From Todiramphus chloris collaris (lineage: Eukaryota > Chordata > Aves > Coraciiformes > Alcedinidae): a stretch of 64,000 nt of DNA. Every line of letters starts with the position of its first letter. Positions within the stretch are counted from its first letter, which is position 1. A program made the translations under genes and the position numbers. Under the pieces are notes generated by a model. It was not told where the DNA came from and made no database searches. It saw only the letters and a list, made by a program, of their open reading frames with translations. The stretch spans positions 2,392,221 to 2,456,220 of the forward strand of contig JANVCC010000120.1 in NCBI GenBank assembly GCA_025345505.1, in the 5' to 3' direction. This document shows positions 12,918 through 25,500 of the stretch, one piece after another.

Positions 12918-13310
12918 AGAAGGACATTGAGGGGATGGAGCGTGGCCAGAGAAGGGCAATGGAGCTGGGAATGGGTCTAGAGGACAGGTGTGGTGAGGAG
13001 TTGCTGAGTGACCTGGGGTTGTTGAGCCTGGAGCAAAGGAGGCTCAGGGGAGACCTTCTGGCTCTTGACAACTCTGACAGGAGGTTGGAGCCAGGGGGGT
13101 TGGGCTCTGCTCCCAAGGAACAAGGGACAGGACAAAAGGAACCAGCCTCAAGCTGCCCCAGGGGAGGTTTAGGTTGAAGCTGAGGAACAATTTCTTCCCC
13201 TTGAGGGTTGTCCAGGGCTGTCCCAGGCTGCCCAGGGCAGGGGTGGAGTCCCTGTGATCCCTGGAGGGGTTTCCAAGCCGTGGAGCTGTGGTGCTGAGGG
13301 ACAGGGGTTA
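12918..13310 (+). mobile_element. CR1 LINE fragment lacking both ends
   Basis: Sense CR1. The + strand encodes [12 protein letters not shown], then [33 protein letters not shown] and a stop after CPRGGLG, an old C-terminal polymerase remnant. The sister copy at 6884-7303 continues for another 70-80 bases to the CR1 tail. This copy instead changes to unrelated sequence after GGGACAGGGGTTAG, so it has no terminal repeat. Loss of the 3' end is unusual, because CR1 copies are normally cut at the 5' side. A later deletion or internal priming could explain it. Confidence 0.94.
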
Positions 13311-13699
13311 GAGGTGACTTGGCCTGAGAGCAGCCTCTGCTCTGTCCTTCATTATCCTGGGTCAGGACACACCGCACAGATACTGGTCTCTGCTTCTGAC
13401 TATTTATGTGGCCTAAGCAAGATTCCTTTGTGAGGAACTACATCTGCATGTCTCAGCCCTGGACTGGGCTGGAGGAAGCAGAAGGGGGTGGAAAATGAGC
13501 ATTTATTCAGCAGCAGCAACCAGTGGATTCTGTTACTCCTCAGCAGGAAGGGAAACCCTGGAAATTTCAGTGCCTATGGCTTGTCCTCGCTTCTTCTAAG
13601 CACCTGTCCACAACCATGACCTATTATCTGCTCCCAGTAAATATTTAAATCTCAGATAGCTTAGCATTTTTTGGCTATTTTTATTGTACCTGCAGTCAG

Positions 13700-13880
13700 A
13701 GCACAGCGAGGGTCAGTGATTCAGCTGCTAGCATAATTCATACACAGTATTCTTCAGCATTATCCTATGAATCTACTATTAACCTGCATTATTCCATTAA
13801 TTCAATATTTATCTCTGGTGCTGTTAATGGAGTATTTGATTTAACAGTACATGAATATTGCATCCTGCAGCAGTACGAAA
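13700..13880. promoter_or_regulatory. candidate conserved non-coding element
   Basis: An AT-rich, repeat-free block with CATAATTCATACACAG, ATTATTCCATTAATTC, AATATTTATC, TGTTAATGGAG and CATGAATATTGCAT. No reading frame is open over a meaningful length. The mix of ATTA cores and octamer-like motifs resembles deeply conserved enhancers of gene deserts. This is a composition-based guess. Confidence 0.3.
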
Positions 13881-15924
13881 AAAGGTGAAATGAGAATTTA
13901 AAGCCCAAACAGGCTAATAGCTAATCTAATATACTTGGGAAATTGCTGAACACAAATTCTGCTCGGCTTACCCCAACTGTGGGGCTGACATTTCAATCCA
14001 GTTAGCGCAGATGGAGCATTCTGTAATTTCTTCAAAGGGGCAGACTCCACAAAGGATGCTGGAACCCTGATAAGTTCACATCTGTTAGACATTTCCTATG
14101 GTTTGCTACAGCCATATAAAAATTCGAGTTTCCAGGGGGAAAAGACATATCTTGGATGAGCAATAACACCTTGACTTAGATCTGACACATCGTCGTTCCC
14201 AGTTGTGATGGCACTAGGACACAGCCCGTAGAAAAGGTCTAGGCCCCACATGAACAACCCTTATGGAGGAACTAGGCTTGGAGACCCACAAGTTGGTTGC
14301 CTATTTTTGTGCCTGTTGTTCTTGTGTCTTCAGAATTGCTCAGAAATTCTTTCTTGCAGCCCTTGTAAGTTCCCAGACAGACTGAAATCCAGTAGTGGTG
14401 ATAACATAGGCTTTGAGGTAAGTTTGATCTCTTGCATATCTCTATTGTGGGCCAAACTATGGACACCTGACAGATGCTTGACGAGCATCTTCCAGGTGAT
14501 TGCCACATTTTCATTTGAAACTGCCAAAGGCAAAGAACCTTCCACTGTTTGGTTTAGTGGTTGATCGTTCACAGCGCTAATGTGTTACGGCTTCTTTCTC
14601 ATCTCTCTTGCCATAGTTTCCTAATATTGGGTTTTGTTGTCCTTTCCTACAAAGCACTTTGAAAGAGTCTAAGATTAACTCACCTCTAGGCTTCTATGCT
14701 TTAAAACCTGTTTAGATCTTAGCATTGGTCTGAAATGTTTGCAGGAAAACAAAACAAAATGAAACAAAACAACAGCTGGGAAAAAAAAGTGAAAGGTGCC
14801 CAAGTGCCTGCCAGTGCTGCCCCCTGAAGCCCTCTGCTTCATGGCTTGGATCCAAGAGCTGCAGAGCAGCTCTGGGCTGCCATCTGGGGCACTGCACGCT
14901 TGCTGAGCCTGGTAAACCTTCCTCTCCCTGAAATTTCCCCTCCTGCACTGAACACAAGGACTTTGCACAGAAGTTGACAGCCTGTCCTGCACCTTTTCCT
15001 CCATTCCCATGGGAGGGGTCGAACATCTCTGCTTCCTTTCATTTGAAATACTTTAGCAGATTCCTGATCAGGGCTTTAAACAAACAGAGCAGGTGCTGTC
15101 TGCAGACAATCCCTTTTGAGTTTTACCGTGATTCCACTGCACGCTGAAGTTTTTACCAGGGCTTTGTGGTTACCCAGGCAGTACAGATCGATAGAGCTTG
15201 TTTATACAGACCTCATTATCCTCTCTCTGACTCAAGAAGCTCCTGTTTACCCAGGTCATCAGAGAATACCTCTAAGTGGGTCAATTCAGGGAAGGAGGGG
15301 GCACCTACCCACCTTCCCTGTTTAGTATTCAAAATTAGCACCAAGTTTGCCATCTATCATGGGGTGGTGAGTGTTAATTACACGGGTGATGAGAAGCCAG
15401 GGAGGGTGAAGGCAGCATCAATCTTGCCCTTCTGGTACTTGTCAGAATATTCATGCAGAGTTTTTGCTTGTTCCCGGATCTGCCGAAGCGTGTAATGACA
15501 AGAGGAGGGTTTTTTTTTTTTGTGGTGGAAGTTCAGACTTCTGATATCATGAGAGCCTCTTGCTCTGGCATGATGTTTCCAGAACTGCACTCCTGCAGCC
15601 CAGGGAAAGAAAAGGACGGTCTTGCTCTTGCCGAACACAGAGAAGCATTTGCAAGTTGTCATTTCTCTGTCTCCTTTTCAGCATTTGAAGGGGTTAGCAA
15701 AGCTTTTATGGGGAGTGTAACAGGCCAATGCTGAAAAGAGATAGCTGCTATCTTGTAAGCGCAGGCAGCGATGAAAGGAAATCAGGGTCAAGGATCAGAG
15801 ACTTCGTATGAGGCAGATGGATCAGACATGCAGAGTATCGAATTGATGAGATCGCTCTCACCTCGGTATTTACAACATCAAGGGCCTTGCTGGAAGAGCC
15901 ACACAAAGGGAGATCTTTTCACAG

Positions 15925-15983
15925 TCGCTTGCCGCAGCGCGGTCGGCCGGGTCAACGAGCCGCGATTACCGCCGCGCACACGG
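15925..15983. promoter_or_regulatory. isolated dense CpG cluster
   Basis: I count 13 CpG dinucleotides in about 59 bases (for example GCCGCAGCGCGGTCGGCCGG and GATTACCGCCGCGCACACGG) in surroundings that are almost CpG-free. It is too short for a classical CpG island. It could be a small unmethylated enhancer or promoter core, or the remains of a CpG-rich insertion. No exon is evident beside it. Confidence 0.4.
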
Positions 15984-16846
15984 GACCAAACTCCTCCTCA
16001 TCTGCGCCACAAAGGCTGATCCTGGCAGAGGTTTGGACAAAGTGCTGAATAACAGTGTTCTTACTGATGCTGCCTGGTTGGAACTCAGTCTGGGCTTCGG
16101 TGCTGGACCTAGTCCAAAATAACGTCTCAGTAAATGTCTGCAGGGCCCTGCCAATGTATTCCAACATAAAAGTGCTGCTCAGTTGGTCCAGTGCCTGCTA
16201 CGGCCATCTCATAGCTCCCCAGCCACTGCTTGGACTTCCTGGCTGCTTGGACCTTGCTGCCTGTGAGCAGTCCATCTGCTCGTTTCAGTAGATGGGCGGA
16301 AATCAGATGCCTGGGCCTTTCGGCTGAGGTCTTCTAGCTAAGTCAGGGCTAATTCTCCTCTTACAGGGAGCACTAAATCCTCATTTGTTTTCACCCTTAC
16401 ACATCAGATTTTTGGAAGTAACAAAAGTTCCCCACAAAGACACATAATCCTTCTCGGTGCAGTTCTAAAAAATGTTAAATCTAAGAGCAGCTGAATGAGG
16501 TTCTAGCTTGCCTCAGACTTGGGCAGTCATCATAACACATTTTTTTTGCCTTGACAGCTTCCTGATGAAATACATCTTCAGTCCACGCTCTGCCCACAGG
16601 CCAGCCTGGGCCTGCCAGCAGTGGAAATGCTGTAGCTCTGAGAAGCTGGGAGTTTCTCACTCCCTTTTGATCTGACTTAAGCATCAGCACCAAAGTAGAA
16701 TTAACAAACACAGGATAAAAGGGTTGGGTGGCTGAATATGAGGTGATCAGCTGCTTTAATGATGAATGCCCTGGGTCCATGGATGGACTCAATTTGGTTC
16801 CATCTGTATTTACATAAAATACTGCAACGCGTTGTGGGTTTTTTTT

Positions 16847-16950
16847 GAATCATTGAATTATTTAGGTTGAAAGGAACCACTGGAGCTCTGGTCCAACCTT
16901 TGGCTCTCAGTAGGCCAAACTGCAAAGCTAGATGCAATTTTCTGGTTTAA
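16847..16950 (-). mobile_element. old CR1 LINE 3' remnant
   Basis: Antisense CR1 terminus: GAATCATTGAATTATTTAGG, then TTGAAAGGAACCACTGGAGC and TGGTCCAACC, followed by a diverged AACTGCAAAGCTAGATGCAA segment resembling the CR1-F type (family form: AACTTCAAAGTCAGATCAGG). Divergence is visibly higher than in the other copies, so this is an old insertion. Edges are approximate. Confidence 0.7.
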
Positions 16951-19900
16951 TGAATCTCCCTTGATATTTGCCATGATGTTTCTCTGTCCAGGAGCAAGGA
17001 TGAAGGCAGCTGTGTTTAAACAGCCTTCCCACACTGATGACACAATGGGTGCAAGTTTGGAGAATGCAAGACTTACATCAAATGACAATTGCTTTCCCTT
17101 CTGAATCTGAGATGTCATATTTCCCTAGTTATTATAAAAGATACACCTCCAAATATTCTTTGGCAGCTGTGTGCAATGGAAATGTTTTCATTGTCACCAG
17201 AAGAGGTAAAAATCCACCCCACAGGCTCTGATCTGAAAATCATGATGATGCCTTCAGTTTTACTGTCAGACAGAAGTGGTTAATACAGCCTGGTGAGCTC
17301 TACCAGCATTTCTCACTTGTAATTCCCTCTTCTTTTTCATCCACTGCTTGCTTGTATGTCCTGAATCCCTCTTTGAGTGAAGGGTGAAGGGTGTCAGTTA
17401 TTGCAGGTAATCCCCAATATAAGGTTCCATTCCTATGTGGGGAACAGGTTTGCCTCAGGATATGTGAGAAAGTGGAAAAAGCTGATCAAAACTAAGGTTG
17501 TTTGTTTGTTTTTCAAACAAAAATTGCAGAATGCATTTTCAAGTAGACATTTCCATCTGGCTCCACTAATTACCTTTAAAGGGTTATGTCTGTTTGATTA
17601 CCTGTAGCTCAAGGGAGACAAGCACCCGTTCACATTAATGCCCTTTCTTCTTTTGTTTCACTTTTATCACTCACTGGAAATGACACTAATGGTGTCAAAC
17701 TCAGGTTTCAGAGGATTTTTATGGGTTTTTTATTATTGTACCATTCTTCTGATCCGAGAGATTGAGTTGAGATAACGGGGACCTGCCCTCAGCCCTTCAC
17801 CCCTTAGCACACGTAATCTTGGTAATTCCACATAGGTCCAATGTTCCCGTGGAAGACAAATCCTGACCTTTAGCCATCTCCTGTTTCTGTCCCAAGAAGA
17901 AACCTCTGAAAGAATTGAATGATTAAATTGTTATTTAAGATGCAAGGCAGGACGAGAGGCAGAACCAGTACACTGCTGTCTGTGGTACAGCCAGCTAAGA
18001 GACATCAGTCTGTGCTTGGCCAGGGTGGTCCATGGAGAGGAACAAGCACTGACACAAGGGATTCCTCCTTCCACTCAGTCTGAAGGTGGATCAGTCACCC
18101 TCTGGAAATGCAGCCTTCCTTCTGTCCTCTATTGGCAGAGCTGAAGTAATTTAAATAAAGTGCCTGACTTTTAAAAAGCTATTTTTAGGTGGAATGAATC
18201 CCATCTTACCTGGCAGAATGGTGAGAATAACTGAGTTGTTCTTCGGTCAGCCTCGAGGAAGCCCTCAGTCATTGTAAGAGCATTGAAAATGTCAGTTTTG
18301 TGGCTTCCCTTCTTGATGGAATGAGAAAAGCATCAAGAACAACCTGGTAGATCAGAGAGAACATTGGGTTTAAACTGAAATGAATCAGTTCATGTTGGAG
18401 GTTTCTGTATCCCTTTAAACCTTCGGAAAAGTTAAATTTAGGTCAATATCAAAGTAAAACATCACTTCAGCATGCCAAGGCAAAGGATTCATTTTGCCAG
18501 TGTAGAAACTGATTTTTAAAATTTTTATATATTATTTTCTCTTTTTTTCCTCTTTCTCTCCCCCTTTTCCTTGCAAACGTTTGTCAAAGTTGGTTCAGAT
18601 TCATAAATAATTATTTTGCATCTGGACAGGAACTGGGAACAGCAGAGCTGAAATTCACACTCACCTCCCCATCTACTGCCTGCCAACCTGTTCAGAGTGA
18701 GGGGTTGCAAGTGCACACATTTCTGTGCTTGGACACAACAGCAGCATATAGAGAAAGGATGACTTAAAACGGGGCTTTGCCCAGTTTCCCCTCTGCAGGG
18801 GTTTCTAGCTCTGGACACGGCCCAAAGGGAAAGGTGATGACTGCATCATGGCAGACAATTCCTACTCCTTTATTTTCTCAGCTGTTTTAAAAAAGCAGTA
18901 GGTGGTGATGTCCCCGCTTGCACATCCCTCACCGCGGTGATAAACGCAACAGAGCATTGCCCATTTTCTATTAGAAATTAATTCTGATGTATGAATGTGC
19001 CAATGTTTATAATTAGCACAGTAATGTATAGGCCGTGCTCTTCATGGCTAATTTTTCATCTCTATTATTATTCACTTGCTGGTGACAGTGACTGTTTTCC
19101 ACCTCGCAAAGTGACAAGACTCACAAGTCAACGCTGTTTAATGCATTAAAAATGTTTGACATTAAAAAGAACCACAAAATCCAGAAGCACTGTGAACAAG
19201 GTAGAAGCAAGCACGGTTTGAGTGGAGCAGTCCTGACCAAAGAAGTCTTTCCAATACCGGTACGGCCCCAAACAAGCCCCCGAGAGATGATAAATACACC
19301 TGTCAGACTCAGGTACCAGGAACATCCTTCTCCCTTAAGTGCCAGCATTTCAGAACAGCACAGTTGTCATTTTTGCATCAAAATGAATGGCCAGATTTTC
19401 AAGGGGCTCAATGAGGATGTGACGGCTCCTGTGCGGAGGCAGCTGACGAAGCTCCACGGAGGCAAACTCTGCCTGGATACTCAGTCCCATCGGAAGATGC
19501 AGAATTGTGTTGATATCATCACTATTTTATCTTACGAGAAAATGATGAAAATATTGACATATTCCTTTTAAGGCTGCTCTTATTTTAATGGAAGATTTCA
19601 TTCTGCATTTTGAAATGACTTTTCACTTTGTGGTTGTAGTTTTAATCTCAAAATTGACCTTAAAATTACGCACATTTACTCACAAATCTTTTTTTTTTTT
19701 TTTTTTTAGGATCAAAAGTCCTGACTCCAAACTTCACCAGAAAACAAGTTGTTTCATTCAGGTTGGGCTAAAGTTTTGACTTAGATTTGGCATCATGAAT
19801 AGAGAATTAGCCTTTGAGGGAAGAGACCCCTTAGCGTCACATTTTTGGCCCTGTATCCCTCTTTCCCTAGAGGGAGAACAAATTGTTAGCCATCTCCATA

Positions 19901-21374
19901 TTTAGAGGCTCAAAGAAGAACCTTCAGATCCTTTCTAGAACCAGCTTTCCACTTTTTCATCACCCTGTTTCCCACAGAATATGGCACCCATTGCTGCCAC
20001 CTGCCCCACCCAGGTACCACCCATCATAGTCCCCGTTTCATTCCCAACTGCAAGCCAGTCCCAGGGGCATTGTGCATGACAGGGTGTTCCTGAGCACTCC
20101 CCTTTGCTTCTGCAGAAGGAGTGGATTAGAAACCACCAGTGCAAATGTTGCTTCAATCTGTCCCTCAATCTGCTGTCACCTCAGTCCAATCAGCCGCCGA
20201 AGAATCGAATTTATGGCATGAAGCAGTCTCCGGGGTGGGCACTTTTAGTTTCTTCCTTTGCAGTGCCAAACAGCTGCAACACCAGGAATCTCACTTCACT
20301 TATTGCCTTCCCAGGGCTGAATTCAAAATTCCCATGTCTTATTAAAAGAGATGCTTTAAAGAGCAGTCCTCCCCCAGGCATCATCCCGTCTTCTCAGATT
20401 GCCGCTCCAGGCTGCGCGGTGCGGTGGGTTGTACCCATCCCGTGGTAAATGCAGTAATATGCATTCCACATGACCCAGGGGGCTGGCGATGATATTACAC
20501 AGCACAGTCATGGTTCATTCCATCAGATCCAGGCACAAGAGGGGACCGTGTATTCAAATGAAGGGAAAAAATTTTATTAGTTAGAAATTGGTTTCAAAAA
20601 CAGAGCCCCTGCTCAACTGCCTTTCTTTCTCTCTTGGCCAGATCCTAAAATGCTGCAAGTCGCCCCCTTGACTGGTGTAAATTGCCAAAGTTAATGTGGC
20701 CGTGATGCTTTATGATGAAGTTCTGACTTGTATTAGTTGTACGCCAGTATAAGCCCTCTGAGTGCCAGGAAATTATTCCAGCTTATAACTAAGATCTGTA
20801 TCTGGCCCCTGAAGAGTAACTGTAGTCTATAGCATAGAGATAATGGTTTTATTAAGAACTTTCCAGTTCTCTTGCTACTTTATGGGAACATTTTTGCAAT
20901 AGATGGGCAAGTATTTTATCACTCGACGCAGAGGAGAAAAATATTCCCTAACCTTTTCTGGATGCCAGAATACCTTGGTACAAGGATGCCTGCCTGCTTG
21001 TAAGCAAATGTCTGTGTGCTGAGGAGCAGCAGGATGAGTCGAGCGGGTATATCATAATTTGGATCCCTGGGGGAACTGACATGGCATGAAGATCTAGGAT
21101 GGACCTGTATGTCTGCCCAAAATACTGTTCCCATTTTGAGAAAATTGACATGTTTTCTCCTTACCCACAAGCATTTTAAACAATAATGTTGCAGTCCTGC
21201 ATAGATCTTATGGATGCTTCTGGAGGTCCACTTGCTGTGTTTAAAATTCTGTAATCTTTTACTTTCTTAAATTATTTATTACTAAATGTAAGAAAGGTTC
21301 TTCCTCCCAGTTTGGGGTTTCATTTGCAGCATAGTGGACTGGGCTCATTAATGTCTGGTTAGAATAAAATAGAA
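16951..21374. other. unique non-coding sequence
   Basis: No gene or transposon recognised. A pure T-run of 19 occupies 19689-19707. AT-rich regulatory-looking sequence lies at about 18950-19090 and around 20430-20560. Candidate short exons bounded by T-tract/AG and GT were considered and not accepted. Confidence 0.5.
18950..19090. promoter_or_regulatory. candidate conserved non-coding element
   Basis: A repeat-free block with GAAATTAATTCTGATG, GTTTATAATTAGCAC, CATGGCTAATTTTTC and TATTATTATTCACTTGC. ATTA/TAAT cores recur without an open reading frame. Composition suggests an enhancer. It has not been tested by alignment. Confidence 0.27.
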
Positions 21375-21932
21375 CTGATTATTTCATTGGAAGTGACCTA
21401 CAAGGGTCACCTGGTCCAGCTGCTTGACCACTTCAGGTCTAGCCAAGCTAAAGCATGTTACTAAGGGCATGGTTCAAATGCCTCTTCAACACTGACAGGC
21501 TTGGGGCAGCCAAAACCCCTCCGGGAATCCTGGTCCAGTGTCTGACCACCCTCTTGATAAAAATAATGCTTCCTAATGCCCAGTCTGAATCTTCCCTGGC
21601 AAAGCTTTGAACCATTCCCATGCAATCCTGTCCCTGAGTACCAGGGAGAAGACCTTAGCACCCCTCTCTCCACATACCCTCCTCAGGAAGCTGTAAAGCA
21701 CAAGGAAGTCTCTGATCAGTCTCATTCTCTCCAAGCTAGACAAACCCAGGGCCCTCAGCCACTCCTCAGAGGACATTCGTTTCAGCCCTTCACCAGCTCT
21801 GCTGCCTTCTCCTCTGGAGATAATCAAACACCTTCACTTCCTTCTTAAATAGTGGGGCCCAGAACTGCACATACTGGTGAAGCTGCTCCAACGCTGAATT
21901 CCTCAGGACAATCCCCTCTCTTGACCAGCTGG
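21375..21932 (-). mobile_element. CR1 LINE fragment, 5'-truncated, diverged
   Basis: Antisense CR1 whose 3' side is at the left (TTTCATTGGAAGTGACCTAC, then CTGGTCCAGCTGC). The minus strand carries broken pieces of the C-terminal polymerase region: RALGLSSLERMRLIRDFLVL and, upstream, the QFWAP-equivalent GGGGCCCAGAACTGCAC. The family sequence can be followed to about 21932 (CAATCCCCTCTCTTGACC). The subfamily differs from the copies with the CCCCCCTGCC signature and looks older. The frame is broken at several places. Confidence 0.92.
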
Positions 21933-22464
21933 TAAGATTTTCCTTGCAAAATTACTGAAGACTTGCAAGATGAGGCAGCAGTTCCTTATCTGTGCCTGAA
22001 AGGTGACACTGAGCCCCAGCTGACGTTCAGGAATGGCTGTGTGGCAAAGACAGTGATGTGAGGAGCTTGATCTCAGAGGCTATGCTGGTGCTGCACTGCA
22101 AGGCAGGAGAGAACAGGAGCAGCCCAAGGCCTGACTGCTTGGCTTCTCCTCTTCACTGCTGCCACCCTTCCAGCCCTGCAGCCACAGCAGGCTTGTGCAA
22201 GGGAACATGCTCAGACAGACTTTTTTGTCTGTCATCAGATGCAATCACCACCTGACTCAAGAGTAGATGGTCCCTAAAGCAGATTCCTCCATGTAGCCAG
22301 CAATCTTGGGCCACCCTGAGAATAGATGAGCAGAAATCAAACAGCTGTATTATCTCTTGTTCTGTATGAACCTGTACAGCATTCAAGGTATCGTATGCAA
22401 TGGAATAAGCTACAGAGAGCAGCATGACCACAGCCATGTAGAAGACTACTGTCCTCACTGCCCC
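21933..22464. other. spacer between two CR1 fragments, with an unassigned open frame
   Basis: No repeat recognised. The minus strand is open for 101 codons at 22153-22458 and begins with a hydrophobic stretch (MRTVVFYMAVVMLLSVAYSI). I do not recognise the product. There is no promoter, splice or codon-use support, and the frame starts next to a CR1 tail, so I do not call it a gene. Confidence 0.45.
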
Positions 22465-22544
22465 TGCTCATTGCGGGAGGGGTGGGCTAGATGACCTTTA
22501 AAGGTCCTTTCCAACCCAAACCATTCTGTGGTTATATGATTCTA
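22465..22544 (+). mobile_element. CR1 LINE 3' terminus, very short
   Basis: Only the last ~80 bases of a sense CR1 remain: GGGGTGGGCTAGATGACCTT, AAAGGTCCTTTCCAACCC, then AACCATTCTGTGG and ATATGATTCTAAC. The 5' side is cut very close to the 3' end, as in many CR1 insertions. Confidence 0.9.
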
Positions 22545-25500
22545 ACCGATGGAGGAAGTTGCTGTACTTCCCCAGAACAGCAGCTCACAGCAGCTCACTG
22601 CAGCTACAGGGCTGCCTGGCCTTTGGTCTTCTGCAGACATCCAGAGAAAACCCTGTGATCTCCTTTTCCGCTGCTGCTGCTGGAATCAGGAAGGGACTTT
22701 TGATTATGTCCCAGCAGTGGCCACACTGTGATAATTGCTCCAATGTGAATCTGGAATCCGTCCATCAGCGGCTGTGGAACGACCCCAGGATCGTGCTGCT
22801 TCGTGTTGCCAGATTGAAAGTGGAGTAATTGGGACTGTCTCAGTTGACAAAGACTTGGAACAAGGCCATCGTTAATGTTCATTAGTAGATTTTTTTAAAA
22901 ATCTACCTCTAAAGTAAACAGCAGCTCCCCAAGACCAATTTAAAATCTATTTTTACTTCCATCCCAGAGAGTCTGGAAAAGGGTTTTGAAGAAAGCTTCT
23001 TTCAAAGTCTCTGGTGACTCGACTAATTAAATCAGGGGCTTCATGTGGAAAAAAATATATACAGATAGATACACTTTTGTAGCCTCACTTTGTTTGTTCC
23101 ACGACAACAACAAAAAAAATATTTTAGAAGGCTTTTTTGTTTTCTTTTGTGCTCTACAAATTCATGAGATTCCAAGAAAGCTGCTAAAGCAAATTATTGT
23201 CAAGAATAAGCTTTCCCCTTTACAAAAAGGTGCTCACTAGCCCTGAAACACCAAGTAATTTAGGGATGCAGAACATGAAACTGTGATGTCTTCTGCCAAC
23301 CGCGTACTCGACCTTCATGTTTGCAGGCATTTAGCAGCCAGCTCATTCCCACTGTTCTGCAACTTTTGACAAAGGACTGGCCAGTTTGGTGCTCTCTCTT
23401 GGACACTTCCACTACTTATATTGTTTATTTCAAATATATGCAATTTTCGATTGCAAGTGCATCTGTTTTTTCCTCTTTTAAAACGTAAGTGGGTATTTAG
23501 TAATAGCACTTTATAGTTTTCTAATGGCTCCTCTCAGAGCGATTTGCAGACACTAATGACTGTGCTCTAACAACACTCCTGAGAGCAAGTCCTGTCATAC
23601 TGTCCTCAGCTTTAACAGATGGCAAGACTGAAGCACCAATGTGGTGCCTGTGATGGTGAGGAATCCGCATCACCCAACCAGCACCCACCATCTCAGTTGG
23701 GAGCTTAGTGGTTGTTGTTCCCCATAGAGTTCATCACTGGAGAATAACAGACATTAACAGACACTGCGTGAAGCTCTGAGCAAACTTCTGAAATTTCTCT
23801 CTCCGTCGACTGTAAATGCAGAAAATGTCAGTGAGGACTCCTTAGATATCTGGTTTTAAGGTGACTGTTCCTGGTTCTCTCTGCTCCTTTGGAAAGATGT
23901 CTGCATGAGGTACACTCAGGAAAGCAAAGGTAATTTAGTGAAGAGCATGAAGACAGTGAAGGCTGCCTTCTTCTCATGCTCTGACATTCCCAGGTCCATG
24001 CTGGCAGGCATTTTCCGTCAGTGTTTTCCACATTCACTCATGGATATTTGAACAAGGCCCTCTGTATTTCAGCTATCCTTCCTTGAGAAGTTGAAAATGG
24101 ACATAAAAAATTGGATCGTCTCTCCCCAGTATTTGCCCCCATTTCCCAACCCAAATCCAACCTGCTGAATTCATGGAAAGCCTCCGAGCTCAGTGAAGGC
24201 ACTCTCTGATAGACCTCACTGCCTTGCAATGCCATTTGCCATGTCAACAAGCAGAATGGCATCCCAACAGGGCCTTGGGTGACTCATATTTGAGCTATTG
24301 CTTTAATTCATTCATGAATGCTGAAGGTCAGCCCCCAGCAGAAGACTCAGATAAGCCTTTCTGTGAGGAACAAGGCACCTTCATTTGGGAAGGGAGGGAA
24401 TCAGCATCCTGTCCCGAGTTATAACCATCTCTGTCATAATATCACTTACTGTGCCTGCAAATGGTAAAATTGCAACCCCTTCAGAAAATTCCTACTGAAA
24501 GGAGTATCAGCGCATGAATAACAAAGAGGGAAGAGACTTGTTGAACTTGTCAATTTGATTCGCTATTTACAAAGTTGACATTAAAAAAATACTGTCTGCA
24601 CAAGGCTTTTACTGGCCCAGCATGCAAAGTAGACATAATTAAAACCCTAGAGCTGAGCTGTACCTGAAGCGTGTTCAGTCCTGTTCCAGTTTTCACTGCT
24701 GTTTTGTCTGTTAGTTTGTTTCATGGAGAGCAAATATCAAAGAAGCATCTGAAATACAGTGCCTGTGAAAAAGAAAATAAACTGCAGTGTTTTGTAGCTT
24801 TTTTTCATCCAGATCCCATATTTCATTGAGTAAATAGACTCTTTATAGTTCCCTTATCCTTTCTGGTTAGAAAGGATATTAAAACTAAACAGAATATGAT
24901 TGTGGATTTTAAGTCCTCCAAAACACAGAAGACCTTCAAGGTCTGGACAGTGAGGTGGCCCAGAAGAAAGCTGGACACATTTCCCAAGCACAGGTCTAAA
25001 TTTTGAGCCCATTCCAAAGTCATACAACTTGTCCTCTGAAGAGGTTTCATGGACACAAAGTCTGGGCCTTTTGGACATGACATTTGTGTAGGAGGTCCTT
25101 AGTGCACGAGTTCCTGAACAGCCACATGTCAACTGCTCGTGATACACAAGTCATTACAAAGTGGTGTAAGTGTTAGCACAGCACAGGGAGCTCCTAGGCT
25201 GGCTAGTCATGGAAAAAGGCAGTCTTCTGGTCCTGGGGCTTTTAGTCTGGCAGATGGAGGTATGATAGATCCAGTGGCATTAGAAACAGTCTGGACCATT
25301 TCAGCAGTGATACTAACAACTGAAACAACTTCCAGAGGTGGATGGGAAATTCTCCATCACTGAAGAACTTTTAGATTAACATTGAATGTTTGTTCAGGGA
25401 ACTTCTCTAATGATCTTGTCCGGAAGGGTAGATTGGCTTATTGTCGACACTGTTCTGGTAGTACTACCTTTAACTCTTTATAACATAGATATAGCATGTT

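Larger units (their letters stand above)
13311..16846. other. unique non-coding sequence
   Basis: No gene or transposon recognised. It contains the candidate regulatory blocks at 13700-13880 and 15925-15983, listed separately. T-runs near 15510-15521 and short A-runs near 14783 are the only simple repeats. Confidence 0.5.

Noticed and set aside
12910-13377. 155-codon minus-strand frame
   Set aside because: It is the antisense of the CR1 copy at 12918-13310, and a similar antisense frame occurs in the sister copy at 6857-7480.
19710-19761. Possible short exon after the T19 run
   Set aside because: T-run plus AG occurs by chance, and the donor GTTGGG is poor. There is no partner exon.
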